Assembly (NCBI RefSeq): GCF_036884655.1
Contig: NC_088340.1
Span: forward strand, 5,353,501 to 5,417,500
Reading direction: 5' to 3'
Length of the DNA: 64,000 bases
Source: Musa acuminata AAA Group
Taxonomy: Eukaryota > Streptophyta > Magnoliopsida > Zingiberales > Musaceae
A program made the position numbers and the translations under genes. The notes under the pieces were generated by a model. It made no database searches and had not been told where the DNA came from. It was given only the letters and a program-made list of their open reading frames with translations. The first letter of the stretch is position 1, and each line of letters starts with the position of its first letter. Of this stretch, positions 1 through 11,900 are shown piece after piece.

Positions 1-195
1 GAAATTGCTCGATACAGAGCCTATACCACCCTGTACCAGGCGATACCAACCTGTACCAAGTGTTATGCCCAATACAGGTTCGGCATTGGGCAGACGGTTA
101 CACAAGTCCATGTACCGGTCACCAGTCAGCCTGATAAATACCGCCCATACCGAACTGTATCAGGAAGTGTTACAAACCTTGGTATCAATTTAGAC
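1..195. repeat. TACCG/CGGTA-rich dispersed repeat fragment
   Basis: The stretch is dense in the words GTACC, ATACC and CGATACC, with phrases such as CCTGTACCAGGCGATACC and ATACCGAACTGTATC. Related stretches occur at about 1.06-1.5, 2.3-2.4, 16.3-16.6, 24.55-24.66, 57.06-57.9, 60.3-60.6 and 61.65 kb. A short frame is open here but has no recognisable domain. I read it as a truncated copy of an interspersed, probably non-autonomous, repeat family. Confidence 0.55.
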
Positions 196-199
196 GATG

Positions 200-1050
200 C
201 TTCCCTCATTTTATTTGTTATTAACAGCAACCTGAAACTTCCACAAGTCCAAAACAATCTCTAGGTTTTCTTTTTTCTGGTAAGTGGTAACATATCAATA
301 TCTTCATTTCCATTACATTAATCCTTTTCTAACATATTGCCTCGATAAGGGTCACCTTTACAGGATGGAGCACATCAACAAATATAACCATCCTCCTCCT
401 CCTACTCACCTCCCCCCACAAACCAACAACCCCCCCACCCCCTAACCCAAAAAAAAAAAAACACACACACACACACAACTCCCCTTTGTTTATGCAAGAA
501 CCAAATGATTCTCTAAGGTTTACCTCCACAACTAAGTATCTAACCACCCTATTTTAACAATAAGTAATATCTTACTAAATCATCCGTTCAAGTTGATTAA
601 TGTAACAAAGATACCTTACGTTTTCCCTTCCTATTTTCATGAACATCTATTTCTACTATAATTCCATTCAGTTAACGAGTTACCAGATTATAATTCATTT
701 ACTGATCTTACTCCTACATTATATAATACTTTTATAACCAACAAGTTTTACCTCCCTATTTTAACAAATGATTAATTTGGTTAAATCTTTAGTTTCAAAA
801 ATAAAAACAATCATCTGCTGATCATATACCTCGTGGAGTCTCATCTCAGATATCAATAGTCAGTTCATTAATTACTTGTAAAAGAGTGAGGACTATTAGC
901 TGATTTGTACCCTCATTATTATGGAGCTGATTGCCTTCACAGAATGGTTCTTACACCATTATTTGCTCCATTATATGCCAACTAAAACAAATATATATTC
1001 TGTCTACTTCTTTACTGAAAAACCATGTACATATATAGAAATCTATCACG
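200..1050. other. Non-coding AT-rich stretch, probably TAF2 intron
   Basis: No coding exon or RNA gene is visible. There is a short A-run followed by an (AC)n run at about 448-476. If the TAF2 assignment of the exon at 4444-4559 is right, this DNA lies in, or downstream of, TAF2 intron 1 on the minus strand. Confidence 0.4.
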
Positions 1051-1059
1051 AACTTCTTT

Positions 1060-1500
1060 TAGGTTAAAAAATCATGGTTCGTCATGCCAACCTGTATCGA
1101 GCAATATAGGCAGTACGGACCAGTCTAACAAGGGACCAACATGTGGATCGACCTATATCAAGTGGTCCATAACATGGGACCCTGTATCGCCCTATATGAG
1201 GTCTGTACCAATCAGAACAGTCAAAATCCGACCATTACCGACCTGTACCGGTTGGTAATAGTCGAATTTTGATTGATACCAATCAATGGCTAGGATTTGT
1301 TGAATTCAAACGGTCCATTTGACCGTTTGAACCAGATCTAAGGGTTTTTAAACCTTTATACCCTCTCATTCTCTCCCCTTTCACTCTCTCTAATTCATCT
1401 ACTCTCTCAATCACTTTCTCACTCATATATTTATCTTATTCTCTCATTGCACTCTCTTGAACTCCACAGAGCTACGATTTGTGGATTGGATCAAACTTTG
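1060..1500. repeat. TACCG-family repeat copy with CT-rich tail
   Basis: The copy has a TACCG/GGTAC-rich core (about 1080-1300) containing CCGACCTGTACCGGTTGG and GGTAATAGTCGAATTTTGA. It is followed by a CT-rich tail with repeated CTCTC words (1360-1460). The core is closely matched in the same orientation near 60445-60500 (GGTAATAGTCGGATTTTGAC). A copy in the opposite orientation near 57.06-57.9 kb has a complementary GAGAG-rich flank. No coding capacity is visible. Confidence 0.6.
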
Positions 1501-4443
1501 AAGGCTAATTAGGGAGGTTTAACACCTAAGTTAAAGGAAGAACACTCTAATCTATGTTCTCAATGTCTATTATGTTGTTTGAGATCTTTATAATGGTAGA
1601 ATAGTATTAATTAGAGAATAACCAAGGCCTTTATTGTTGTGATTAATGTATGTTTAATGCTTTTTTTTTAATCTTATGATAATTAATAGTTGATCATTCT
1701 TCTTCGAACAACAATACAGCGATCAATCTTATAATACAACATTCTCAAACCTCCACACCAATATATGCAACAATCGTACTTGCCTCAAGAGCTGTCTCGG
1801 ACACATACAGATCACGACAATTAAACTACCTCCATCACCATATTGATGCACCAATGGTACATGGTGTATCGGTATACTATATCATGGGATTAATTTCAAG
1901 ATTGAATCCGACAAACATATAAAATTGATATACATATACATAAAATCAATGACCACAATCCACCGCTCGTGGAATCTCATCGTTCTTTATAGTGGTAGAA
2001 CAAGGTATATGATCTAAAGATCGATTACTTAATTTATTTAAATCTAAAAGTTTATGTTGTTTAGCAAATAATCTAACAATTCAAATTATTTTTTTCAGAG
2101 AATTCAATATCAACAGAAGAATGGCCAAGAACGTACTATAAAACTACTCCTCAAAGTCAAAAAAAAAATACGTGTCACTATTCTTTCCTAATTTAGATCA
2201 TTTTTGCTAAAATTATATATATTTATTTCCAACTTTAAAACTTCAATCTCTTTTTTTTATTTTTTTAGAAATTTTTGGAGCTATTTTCGATCATTTTTTT
2301 CATGCCGTCAGTATGCCCCGTCGTACCAACACACGGCACATAGCACATTGGTACCAAACAGTACTTACCATACCGTCGACTAGTCGATACACCGATATGA
2401 CGAACCTTAAAAAATCACATATAAATCTTTCATTTTATATATACGTTCTCGAAAGATTCTAATAAGTAAATAGATTCTACAACATAATGCCAAACCTAAC
2501 TTGAAAACATTTGGCTTAAACATAGCCCAAGAGCTTCATCACACAATAGTTAGATTAGGCTTAATTAGCCTAATCTACTCTAGAAAGAAGAGAAAACTAT
2601 TTTAGAGATGGACAACGTTTAATGATGGACAAAGTCAATATAAGAATTGATAAAGATTGTCAACAGCATTGTTAGACAAAGTGCTACTAATTGCTTGATC
2701 AAGTAGGTTTAAGACCATAAGAGATAGCAAAAGACTCCTATGAAAGTTTGTTTTTTCTTCCTCGGCACACAAGTTCAACAACAAATCGAGTTATAATTAA
2801 TCGGTGAGCCTAGTAATTAAGGATCATTGTCTCAATCATATTGACCTTGCCAACTAGCCAGACCATAGGATTTATTTGACATGCCAATACACACATAAGC
2901 AAAGATGTACACATCTCATAAACACATGGAAAAGTTGAGTAGTCATCAGTTCACATTTAAATTAGCAACCTTTCTTTTTGTTTCACAACAACTAATTACT
3001 TGCTATGATAACTTTTAGAATTGAGTTCCAATCGACAAAAATATGGTAAAAAGTTTGTGGAAGCAAAATATGAGTTATTTACAAAATCAAAAATACGGTT
3101 GCCTTATAAAAAAACTACATTGTGAGATACTGAGTAAGAAATATGAACAGAATTTAGAACAATCAAAGTGACTTTGTGGCTTTCTAAATATATGACCAAA
3201 CATGAAGTTCGTGAGAATATTGAATAAGCTAGCAAAAAGTAACAAGAATATGCAAATAGTTCAATTAGGCAAGTAAGCACATGCCACAGCATCATAATTT
3301 GTAATTTGATGACCTTCCAAGGAAAAAAAAAAGAAAACATAGCATCGATGAACTCAGTGTAATATCTCAGAACTCAGTCTAAAAACATTTGCAATAAAAA
3401 AGGAAGGGAACATTTTTCTAATACAATTCTAGTTGTCTGATCCCATTCTTCATGTGATCACCACATGATTGATAAGTACTATACATGTGCTTCATGAGAA
3501 TTAAGACAAAAATCTAAAATTAAGATAAATATTTACTAACAGCAGGAGGAAAGGTGGAAAAAATTCATGACAAGATCATAAACTGAAAATTCATTAGTTT
3601 GATATTAGCAACTTGCTGACAGGAAGAAATGCTCAGAGATTAAAGGAGAAAAAAAACCTTTAATAACAAACATTGGGAAAAAACACTGCTTCACATAGTT
3701 TGGTTCAGTGCTGTATGTTCAAAATGTCATCAGTTTGCAATCATGATTTGTCAAACCAACACTGACAAAAGATGAATAAAAAACATATGGAAATATTTGG
3801 CAAATGATCCTTTGTAGTGTATCATGCTTACATTTTCTTAGAATGTTTTATCTCTCAAGTAACCAGTTGTTTGACCTTTCTTCACGATGTTATCGTAGCA
3901 ACCTTTGGTTTTTCAGCGAGTTACCAAACTCAATTGAGTTAAAAGACAGGCCCACCAGAACCGTGTCTTTGACTTCCAAAAAATATTACCAACTACACAC
4001 AAACATTTCCATCTTTGAATTTCCAAGTCCACTTGTGTTACTTCACTCCAATGGTTCTTCCAAATGTCATCCAAATACAAGATTAAGATTGTTTATTTAA
4101 TGCATAAAATGTCCACAACTTTACAGGGACAGAGAGCCAACTATCCAACTCAACGTTGTCTAAAGCCTGTTCAAGAACACAAACGAAAATAGCGTAAAGA
4201 ATCGAAAACGAGACCCACACTAGCCAAGGCGGACTATCAATTAGCACATTCATCTCAGAATCCATCGGATCATTTCAAGACTCGTCATACCCTAGCTGAC
4301 CAGCTAATCATATCGAAAAATCACCGAAACCCTAAAAAACGAACGGTGTATGGGATCAAGAACTTGCTCCCGAGAACAAGAACCGCCGTTCGAGGGGGGG
4401 TGGGCGGGCAGCAAAAAGTGACCGGAGCCGAGGATTCCCTTAC
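1500..4443. other. No gene recognised; repeat remnants, likely TAF2 intron 1
   Basis: The stretch contains another small TACCG-type island at about 2300-2400 and otherwise AT-rich DNA. Short open frames at 3104-3340 and 3804-4100 show no domain and no good splice context. The expected second TAF2 exon, which should begin with codons for Tyr-Thr-Glu, was searched for on the minus strand and not found. Intron 1 therefore probably extends past the left edge. Confidence 0.4.
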
Positions 4444-4559
4444 CCGTAGATTCTTCGCTTCACCATATCGATCGAGACGCAGAGCTTCTGGTGGACGACG
4501 ACCGCTCCCGAGCACTCGGGCTTTTGCTCCTCGTTCTTCTGCTTCCGAGGCTTCGCCAT
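4444..4559 (-). CDS. TAF2: TFIID subunit 2 (TAF2), first coding exon only
   Basis: The minus strand has an ATG at 4559 opening 38 codons, MAKPRKQKNEEQ... through GAVVVHQKLCVSID to KRRIY. They end in GG followed by a canonical GTAAGG donor, so the next codon is Gly. This matches the start of plant TAF2 as I recall it, a basic MAK-R-K-KNEE tail followed by a V-HQKL-SID-RRIYG strand. TAF2 is a large TFIID component with an aminopeptidase-like fold that helps bind core-promoter DNA around the initiator. Only the first 38 residues of a protein normally above 1,000 aa lie here; the rest must be further left on the minus strand. A GC-rich leader lies just upstream (4560-4770). The identity rests on a short stretch, so I am fairly but not fully sure. 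Confidence 0.7.
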
Positions 4560-4800
4560 TGACGCCCGCGGAGCAGAGGAGGAGAAAGAGGCAGAAAGCG
4601 GACCTGAGCTCGAGCTTTCCCTCTCCGGCAGAGGGCTTCGCTTCCCTGTTGTTATCGGTGGCGAAGAGGGGCCGAACCCTTCATTTTATAGACGCGAGGA
4701 GGCTTCCCGACTCGACAGTGGCTTTTCTGGTCCGCGACAACTCGGCGCATCGGTCCGCCGGTTGGACCCATCGGTTCGCAGCGTTTGGTCTTGATTGGAT
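4560..4800 (-). promoter_or_regulatory. 5' leader / promoter region of TAF2
   Basis: A GC-rich island lies immediately upstream of the TAF2 start on the minus strand. It stands out from the AT-rich DNA on both sides, as expected for a leader and proximal promoter of a broadly expressed gene. No convincing TATA box was picked out. Confidence 0.4.
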
Positions 4801-5900
4801 TTGGGTGTACATTTTGGGCGTATGTGTATATACACCCACACATCTGTGGGTAATTTCCGAGAAAATGAAATTCCATATTTATGAATTTTCCGGGATCAAA
4901 TTTTTTTTACAAAATTACCAAAATATCTTCACTCTTAGAAAAAGACCGGTTTTGGTCCAAACCCGGTTGGGTTGGATCGATTCTTCAGTCTGATCGGTTC
5001 ATTGTTAAACCGATTTATTATTAAAAAATAATTATATGCAAAAAATACTATTGCCGAACCTTAATTAGCTCAAATTCACATGACATTAATTATCAACTTT
5101 ATTATACATTTGAAGGTCTATAGATTGATTTATTTAAGATTTTTTATTGTTAACAGTATGAAGATTTAGACATGTTTTTAAATAAGGGATGATATTTTTC
5201 ACTTAACAATGGATTTAAATCTATATAATGATAATAAAAAAGTAAGATAAAATTTGGTCATAATATTTTTCAATTGATTTACAGTCTTTTAGCTGCCAAG
5301 CCAAAATATTATAATATTTTATGTTTTTCTATGATGGAACAATGATAATAAGAAAATAATAAAATGTTATAGTTAATGAGACAAAACATTATAACTGTGT
5401 TCAAAAATATGATAATCAATTAGGTTTAATACCACATTAATTTAGCTAAAAATCTAATCCAATCCAGTTTAATTTTGAACAATAAAAATCTCTCATTTTT
5501 CTAACAATAAACACATCTTGATAATTGTATAAGTGAAAAACTTATCCAGACAAACATGCAAATGTGGAGCTTTTGAGGTTCCTGAAAAGTAATAACTCTG
5601 CTTTGATTCCATAACAGGAAAAGGTCTAAGAGCTAATATATTATACAAGCCATGTCTTTGCCAGATGTGAAAACTTAGTACCTAAACTTAAGAAACTTAT
5701 GTATGTTTTGGTGCTATTAGCTAGAAAGCTCCACCTGTAATTCCAATCTCCTCATATAATTGTGATGATCGATTAATAGATATGACAAATTTTGTCTAAG
5801 CTAAATGCTTCAGGGCAACTCTCGTAGTCAGTGAGGCTCAATAAGTTTGATATCTCAACTACCATAATAGCTTAGGAATTAGTAAATTTCGTTACGAAGT
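4800..5900. other. Intergenic, AT-rich, no gene seen
   Basis: The stretch lies between the TAF2 5' end and a decayed retroelement. Near 4940-5010 it has GGTT/CCGGTT-rich words (GGTCCAAACCCGGTTGG). The rest is plain AT-rich sequence with no coding exon or RNA gene seen. Confidence 0.5.
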
Positions 5901-7170
5901 TAACTCCAAAAGAATTATCTCCTGTTTCTCAACCATGGACCCTCCATGTCGATGGATCTACAACCATCAAGGAAAGAGGTGCAAGGCTTGTTTTGCAGAA
6001 CCCCAGTAGGACACATTTGAATGCTCTCTCTATTTTGGGTTTAAGGTGATAAACAACGAGACTAAGTATGAGACTCTTTTAATGGGACTTCACATTAGCA
6101 AAGATGTATTGATAAAAAAATTAAAAATATATGGTGACTCACAATTGATCGTCAACAAAGTCAAGAGGACTTACGAGGTTTACGATCCTATCATAACACT
6201 TTACATCATAGAGATTCGAACAATACTTGTCGATATCCTCTCGTTTAATATTGAACATATCCCATGAGAACTAAATGTTGTAGTAAATGTCGTCTCAAAA
6301 TGACTTCAGGAGCCCAAACTCAATCTTGAGAATTTAAGTACCGGAGTTAAGCCAAATAAACATATCTAAGGGCAAGGTTTTTGTTGTTTCTCTCAAGTCT
6401 ACTTGTACGGGGGACATCTTTTGCTATCTAAATATCCAAAACTTACCTACAGACCTGAATCAGACTAAAAAAGTTTAGAGGCAATACTCTTGGTATTGCT
6501 TAATTAATGGGGAACTCTATTGTCGATCCTTGACTTAACATCTTCTCTTTTGCCTCCGCCTTGAGAAGGCAATGCATGTGCTCCATGAAGTTCGTGAAGA
6601 AACATATAAAGAGCATGTTGGAGCCCATTTGCTAGCCTTCAAGATTTGAAGGTGGAGTTATTATTGACCCACACTTCTCCAAAATACAAGAGAATCCATC
6701 CAATGATATAATTGATGCTAGTACAATGCCTGAATCTAAAGATTCCCGATAGTTGTACTTACCCCTATGGATTCAGCTTAGCTTTTCACTATATAGGATT
6801 TGAAAATCCTAGGTAATTTGTCATCGGCATAAGGTCAGTGCAAATTCATTAGTCAACGTAGACTATTTCACTAAGGGGGTCGAGGCCAAATCATTAGCCG
6901 CGACTATCGAGAAGCAAGTTAAAAAATTTGTATAGAAAAATATTATCTACAAATTTGGTGTCTCTCATACTATCATCACTGATAATGAAACATAGTTTAA
7001 CAACATTAAATTTAAGGAGTTCTACGAATCCTTCAATATTTGGTTCAACTTCAATTCTATCATACACCGTCAGACTAATGGGTAATCCGAAGTCACTAAT
7101 CGAATTATTCTTAAAGGGCTCGTGAAGAAAGTGTCCGAGGCTAAAGGAACTCGGAAAGATGAACATCTAG
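5900..7170 (+). mobile_element. Decayed Ty3/gypsy retrotransposon fragment (RNase H and integrase)
   Basis: Translated pieces in shifting frames match the 3' half of a Ty3/gypsy pol gene. At 5930-6030 there is an RNase H start (WTLHVDGSTTIKERGARLVL). At 6046-6267 the RNase H core follows (NNETKYETLLMGL, GDSQLIVN, ending FNIEHIP). A weak zinc-binding region of integrase lies at about 6560-6640. At about 6850-7170 there is an integrase core (VDYFTKGVEAKSLAATIEKQ, FGVSHTIITDNE, TNRIILKGLVKK). Stops and frameshifts separate these blocks, and no gag, reverse transcriptase or long terminal repeats were recognised. It is an old, non-functional truncated copy. Confidence 0.8.
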
Positions 7171-8600
7171 AGATTACATAGAGTTATCTTACCATGTATA
7201 TAAGTAGAAATAGTTAAATCCAAACTCTCTCTGGGTGTCCAATAATTTAAATTTAACTTTAAATTTTCTAGATATTCATACTAAGTGAAGATAAATTTTT
7301 TTACATAATAAAAAATATTCTATCAATAAAATTTATTCTACTAAAATTTATTCTTAATAGAGGAATCCAAAAATATCCACCAATCCTAACAAATATCAAA
7401 CCTCACTTTAAACAAAGATACCAGGCATACTTGTCATAAAATGTAAGGGAAAGCCAACAACACAAATCAATTTAATTACATTTAATCTTTCAGATGAGAA
7501 AAAAAAAAAAGACAACTAACAAGAATATCTAAATGGTGCATGCAATTAAAATCTACATCAAACACGGACAACGACAGGTCGAAGCCTTTCAATATGTTCT
7601 TCTTCCCTTATTAAGAATGTACTAAGTATGACGCCCGGACCAAAATGCTCACTTTAAGCCTATTCTATTATGTCCATCTCCTTTTTCTTTTCTTACCCTT
7701 CTTTGACTCATCATTTGGGCACCACCTTGTGGTAGCTAATCATTCTATAGCTCACACGTGGCGTCAAGTGGGAGGTGTCTTACACCATTCACTGTACAAC
7801 CTCGGTAATATGAACATCAAGTTTGTGGTGTCAATCGTGCTCCTTGTCATCCACTTACCAAAATGATTCCACCCCTAATAAGAAAAAGGGAGCCCACATG
7901 ATGCACTCCCAATGCAAGTGGGCAAGAATATTTTGTGTGGACATATATATATAATTATATATTCTTTTTGTGATCCTCGATCACATGAGCTCTAAATTAT
8001 AGATGATCAGGATGGAGATTGTTTATGTCATTTCCATCCTACGTTTCTTAGGTCTAATGAACATAAGGATGAGTGGACTTCCAACTATCTGCATCAGAGG
8101 TCCGATCGAATGAATCACTCATTAAATGGGTGTGATCCAATTAGACGCATCATATTTCTAAAAATTAAATACAACTGTATATTATATTAAAATAAAATTA
8201 TGAATTTTTGATTAATATAATAAAAAATGGGAGGGGTGAAACATCGATCGAATAAGACTTTCTTCTCTTCAATCTTTGAAACAAAGACATTAAATATCCA
8301 TAATGTCATGATTAAATTGTTTTGACTTGGTAACACGGTGTAAATAATTCTGAACGTGCACCGGAAGCAGGGACACCCGCCCGGAAACCAAGGGGCGCCA
8401 CGGCGGAATCACTCAGCCTGGAGGGCAGGTGTCTGATGGACCCACCACGCGTCGGCGATTCATACGGCAGGCGGCGGGAGCTACACAAAACAATGGCTTG
8501 GTTGTTTGAAGTCCGCACCTAATGCTTAGCAACAACACTACAAAAGCTTACAAAGGAATCAAACGCTCGTCACAGTAATCAAATCGAAACCTTACATCCA
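7170..8600. other. Intergenic region upstream of the MADS gene
   Basis: No gene was recognised. The sequence is AT-rich to about 8300. It then becomes GC-richer (8350-8480) with words such as CCACCACGCGTCGGCG, which may be distal promoter of the MADS gene. The short open frames here look random. Confidence 0.45.
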
Positions 8601-8967
8601 ACCTCTCCCCTCCCCTCCCCTCCCCTCTCTCTCGGAGAGGTGGGGAAGAGGAGAGGAGAGAGTGCGTGAAGGTATCTACCTGTCAGAATTCTATTAGCGT
8701 CGTCTCTCTCCTCCTCTCTCCCCCTTTCTATTTTTGTATTGGATAAATAGGTGAGGGAGGAAGGGGGGGAGATGTTGAAAGATAGCATCCGTCCTCACCA
8801 AAGAGAGGTGAGGAGCAGCTCCATTTCGGCTTCTTGTCGTCGGGTAGAAGAAGGTTCATCCTCCTTCTTGTCTTCTGCTATGTGTAGATCTGTCATCTGT
8901 GCTTCTTTCTTTCTTGTTCTTCTTGTTGATCCGTTGCATCTGATGGGAGTAGGTATAGTGGTGGATC
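8600..8967 (+). promoter_or_regulatory. MADS gene leader / proximal promoter with CT and GA tracts
   Basis: The region has a CCCCT/CTCTC tract at 8602-8633, followed by GAGGAGAGGAGAGAG-type purine runs and further CT runs to about 8730. Such pyrimidine-rich tracts are common around plant transcription starts and leaders, including those of MADS-box genes. The exact start of transcription cannot be fixed from sequence. Small upstream ATGs are present (for example near 8772). Confidence 0.45.
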
Positions 8968-11900
8968 ATGGGGAGGGGGAAGATCGTGATCCGCAGGATC
9001 GACAACACCACCAGCCGGCAGGTGACCTTCTCGAAGCGGCGGAACGGGCTGCTGAAGAAGGCCAAGGAGCTCGCCATCCTTTGTGACGCTGAGGTCGGCC
9101 TGGTCATCTTCTCCAGCACCGGCCGCCTGTACGAGTTCTCCAGCTCCAGGTTCTCTGCCTCTCTCTCTCTCTTGCTCTATATCATCTTGATCTCCTGGAT
9201 AGAGAGATCTATTAAACCCATGCACGAAAGCAGGAATACTTGGTCGGAGCCCCGATCTTATGGGTCTTGGCTTCGGCTAATCGATCTATATCTTCTTCTC
9301 CTCCAAGCGGATCCTCTTTGAGGTCGCTGTAGTGATCCCTTGAAATCCTCTAGGGTTTGGGTTGGAGGCTGTGCTTGCCTTGGAAGACGTTTTCATAACT
9401 TCATACATCGTTGGAATCGAGTCTACAAGAGAAAGTCATTGGAAACGAGAATATAGCAGACGCTTTCTTTGCATTTCCCTCCGACCATTATTTTCTTCAG
9501 AGGTTTAGGTTTTAGAGATCTAGGAAGCTTTCTTGGGGGAGATGCGCACCTCCCCCAACAAACCTAGGAAAACGACCGGTGAATCTCCAGTATTAGCATG
9601 CTTAGGTTCAGACTTAGTTGTCATTATTCTTCTCCATCAGAAAAATTCCATGTAAGCAAAATATTTCCATTTTGAAACAAAAAAAAGAGAAATACTGGCT
9701 CTCTCTTAGTTTGTGCCCTCTGTTTAATCCAACTTCATCACTATCGATCCTAGAGACCTAAACAAATGCCTGATAGTAGAAACTCCTTTCAGCCTGTTGG
9801 TAATGACAGTCTACATTGGCAAAGTGACTGTGATTTAAGAAACTAAACAAAATTATTGGAAACATTCTACATCCGTTTCCAGATCTACTTTTATGAACAA
9901 ATCGAAGTATGTATGTTACCTATGTTTTGCATTGTTTTGTACAATTTTTTTCTTGGAGACAACATTTGATGCTTCAAACTGTTATTTATTTTAGCAACCT
10001 AACCCACAACTGCTCTTTGCAGGTGGAAGGTACTTTTGTAAAGTTGATATATATGTTTCCATATATGTTAAAATGACACGAAATTTAGCTTTATAGTTTG
10101 TGACTCTTTTGGCATTGGCAAACAATTAAGTTCTTTTGTAACTATTTTTTGGTATCAAATATTTGTTTTGCAAAGATAATTGGTAATCATTGATTGTTAA
10201 TCGTCAAGAAAATGAACCATAGGCTTCTTTTTTTAGTAATCCTTAACGTATTGATTTAGGGAGAAAAGGAAGCTTGAGTTCAATCGTATGTACACACGTT
10301 GGGTGGATAAGATGGAAGGATTTACTATGAGCTACCATGCATCTAGGTTTTTTTGTTCTATCATATGTTTTATTTTACAAGAATTCAAACAATACATTTT
10401 GGAGTATATGGCATGATATCATCAGTTTTGTGAAATACATTATAAATGTTAATTTTACATTCTATTGATTAAATTCACTGCTATTGCCTAAATAACTTTC
10501 AGAAGAGAATTATTGAAAGATTATGTTATTAGTTCACACTCTTAAATGTTGCAACGGATATAAATAAATGTTCTGAGTCAATCTCATGTTCTAAATAACA
10601 GCATGAAGTCTGTCATAGAACGATATACCAAAGCTAAAGAAGAGCAACAGCAGATTGTTTCTGCAACTTCGGAACTTAAGGTACGCACACTTCAAGCTTT
10701 AGTATTTGTTATGTAGATAAGTTTATTAAGAACTGGATTATTTAACTCACTTGTTATTAACCAGTTGCATATGTTTTTCCAGTTTAGTTTGCTTAATTTA
10801 TCATGTCATACTCTTACAATTTACTACTAAATGCCATGAAACTTCATCTTCCAATAGACTTGATGCTCAATTTTTTTGATTTTGTCCAAGTGACAATGCT
10901 CGTCTCTAAAATAATCCCAACACTTTGTATTCTTTGAAAGAGAGTTGTTCATTTCTCTAAAGTTTGATTGTAGGTTTTCCATGAACTAGTTTTAGGGAAA
11001 TTCTTTGAGTGAAAATAAAAGTTAATTCTTTTCTCATGTTTGACCAACTACGAACTGAAACATACGCTTGATTATTTGGTACTAAAAAGAGAATGTGAAA
11101 TATTTCGTATTAAAAAGAGATGTGTAACATGATGAATATTCTCATTGATTTTCTCCATTTGCTTCATTTTTTTTCTTTCCAGAGGCATGGTAAGTTTATC
11201 AAAACCTGCTTGAAATGGTTCATCTAAAATCATCCATGACCAAATTAATTTGACAAGAATTTGAGGCGAGAACCTCAAAAATCCTGATTTAAATTGATTT
11301 GAACTTGCTCAATCCCGTTAGAATTAGTGGCTTAATTAGCCTCATCAATGAGCAACTAGTTAGGAATTGATCAAACTGGGATAGAATTAACTTGAATCAA
11401 TTGGTATTGAGTGTGATCTAGCTATGATGATCCATGGTCAAACTTAGTCAACCGAGGTCGATGAAACTCAAGCGATCAAATTTAGATGAATTAAACACTC
11501 AAGCGTTTGTCAAGAAACGAAGTCATGTAGTTTTCACCATTCACAGAAGCTAATATTGTTTGTGGTGACAGTTGTGCAATTGATGTAGGTATAGTGCAAA
11601 GTTCAACGACACATCCATGGAGAGTTGGTTCATTTTTTCACCATATCTAATGTAAATCGATGGAAGCATAAGGTTGATAACGAAAGATTATTAAGAGCAA
11701 AATGTGAAGATAGACTAAGCTCCTAGTTGTACAAATTTGACTTAGGCACGTCAAGGGCAATGATGTATCAAACATATATGAGAACGAGGAAGGAACTTGT
11801 ATTAAGTGTTGTAGGGTTAATTGGCAACAAGTACAGTTCCCATGCATCATGAGTACGATAAAGGCATCATCATAGATAATTGATAGATGGAGGACAAAAG

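Noticed and set aside
4083..4265. Minus-strand 60-codon frame starting MDSEMNVLIDSPP
   Set aside because: I considered it as a second TAF2 exon or a small gene, but phase and sequence do not continue TAF2 (a Tyr-Thr-Glu start is expected) and no family is recognised.
4346..4993. 215-codon plus-strand open frame
   Set aside because: It is antisense to the TAF2 first exon and GC-rich leader, is Arg/Ser/Pro-rich, and shows no domain.
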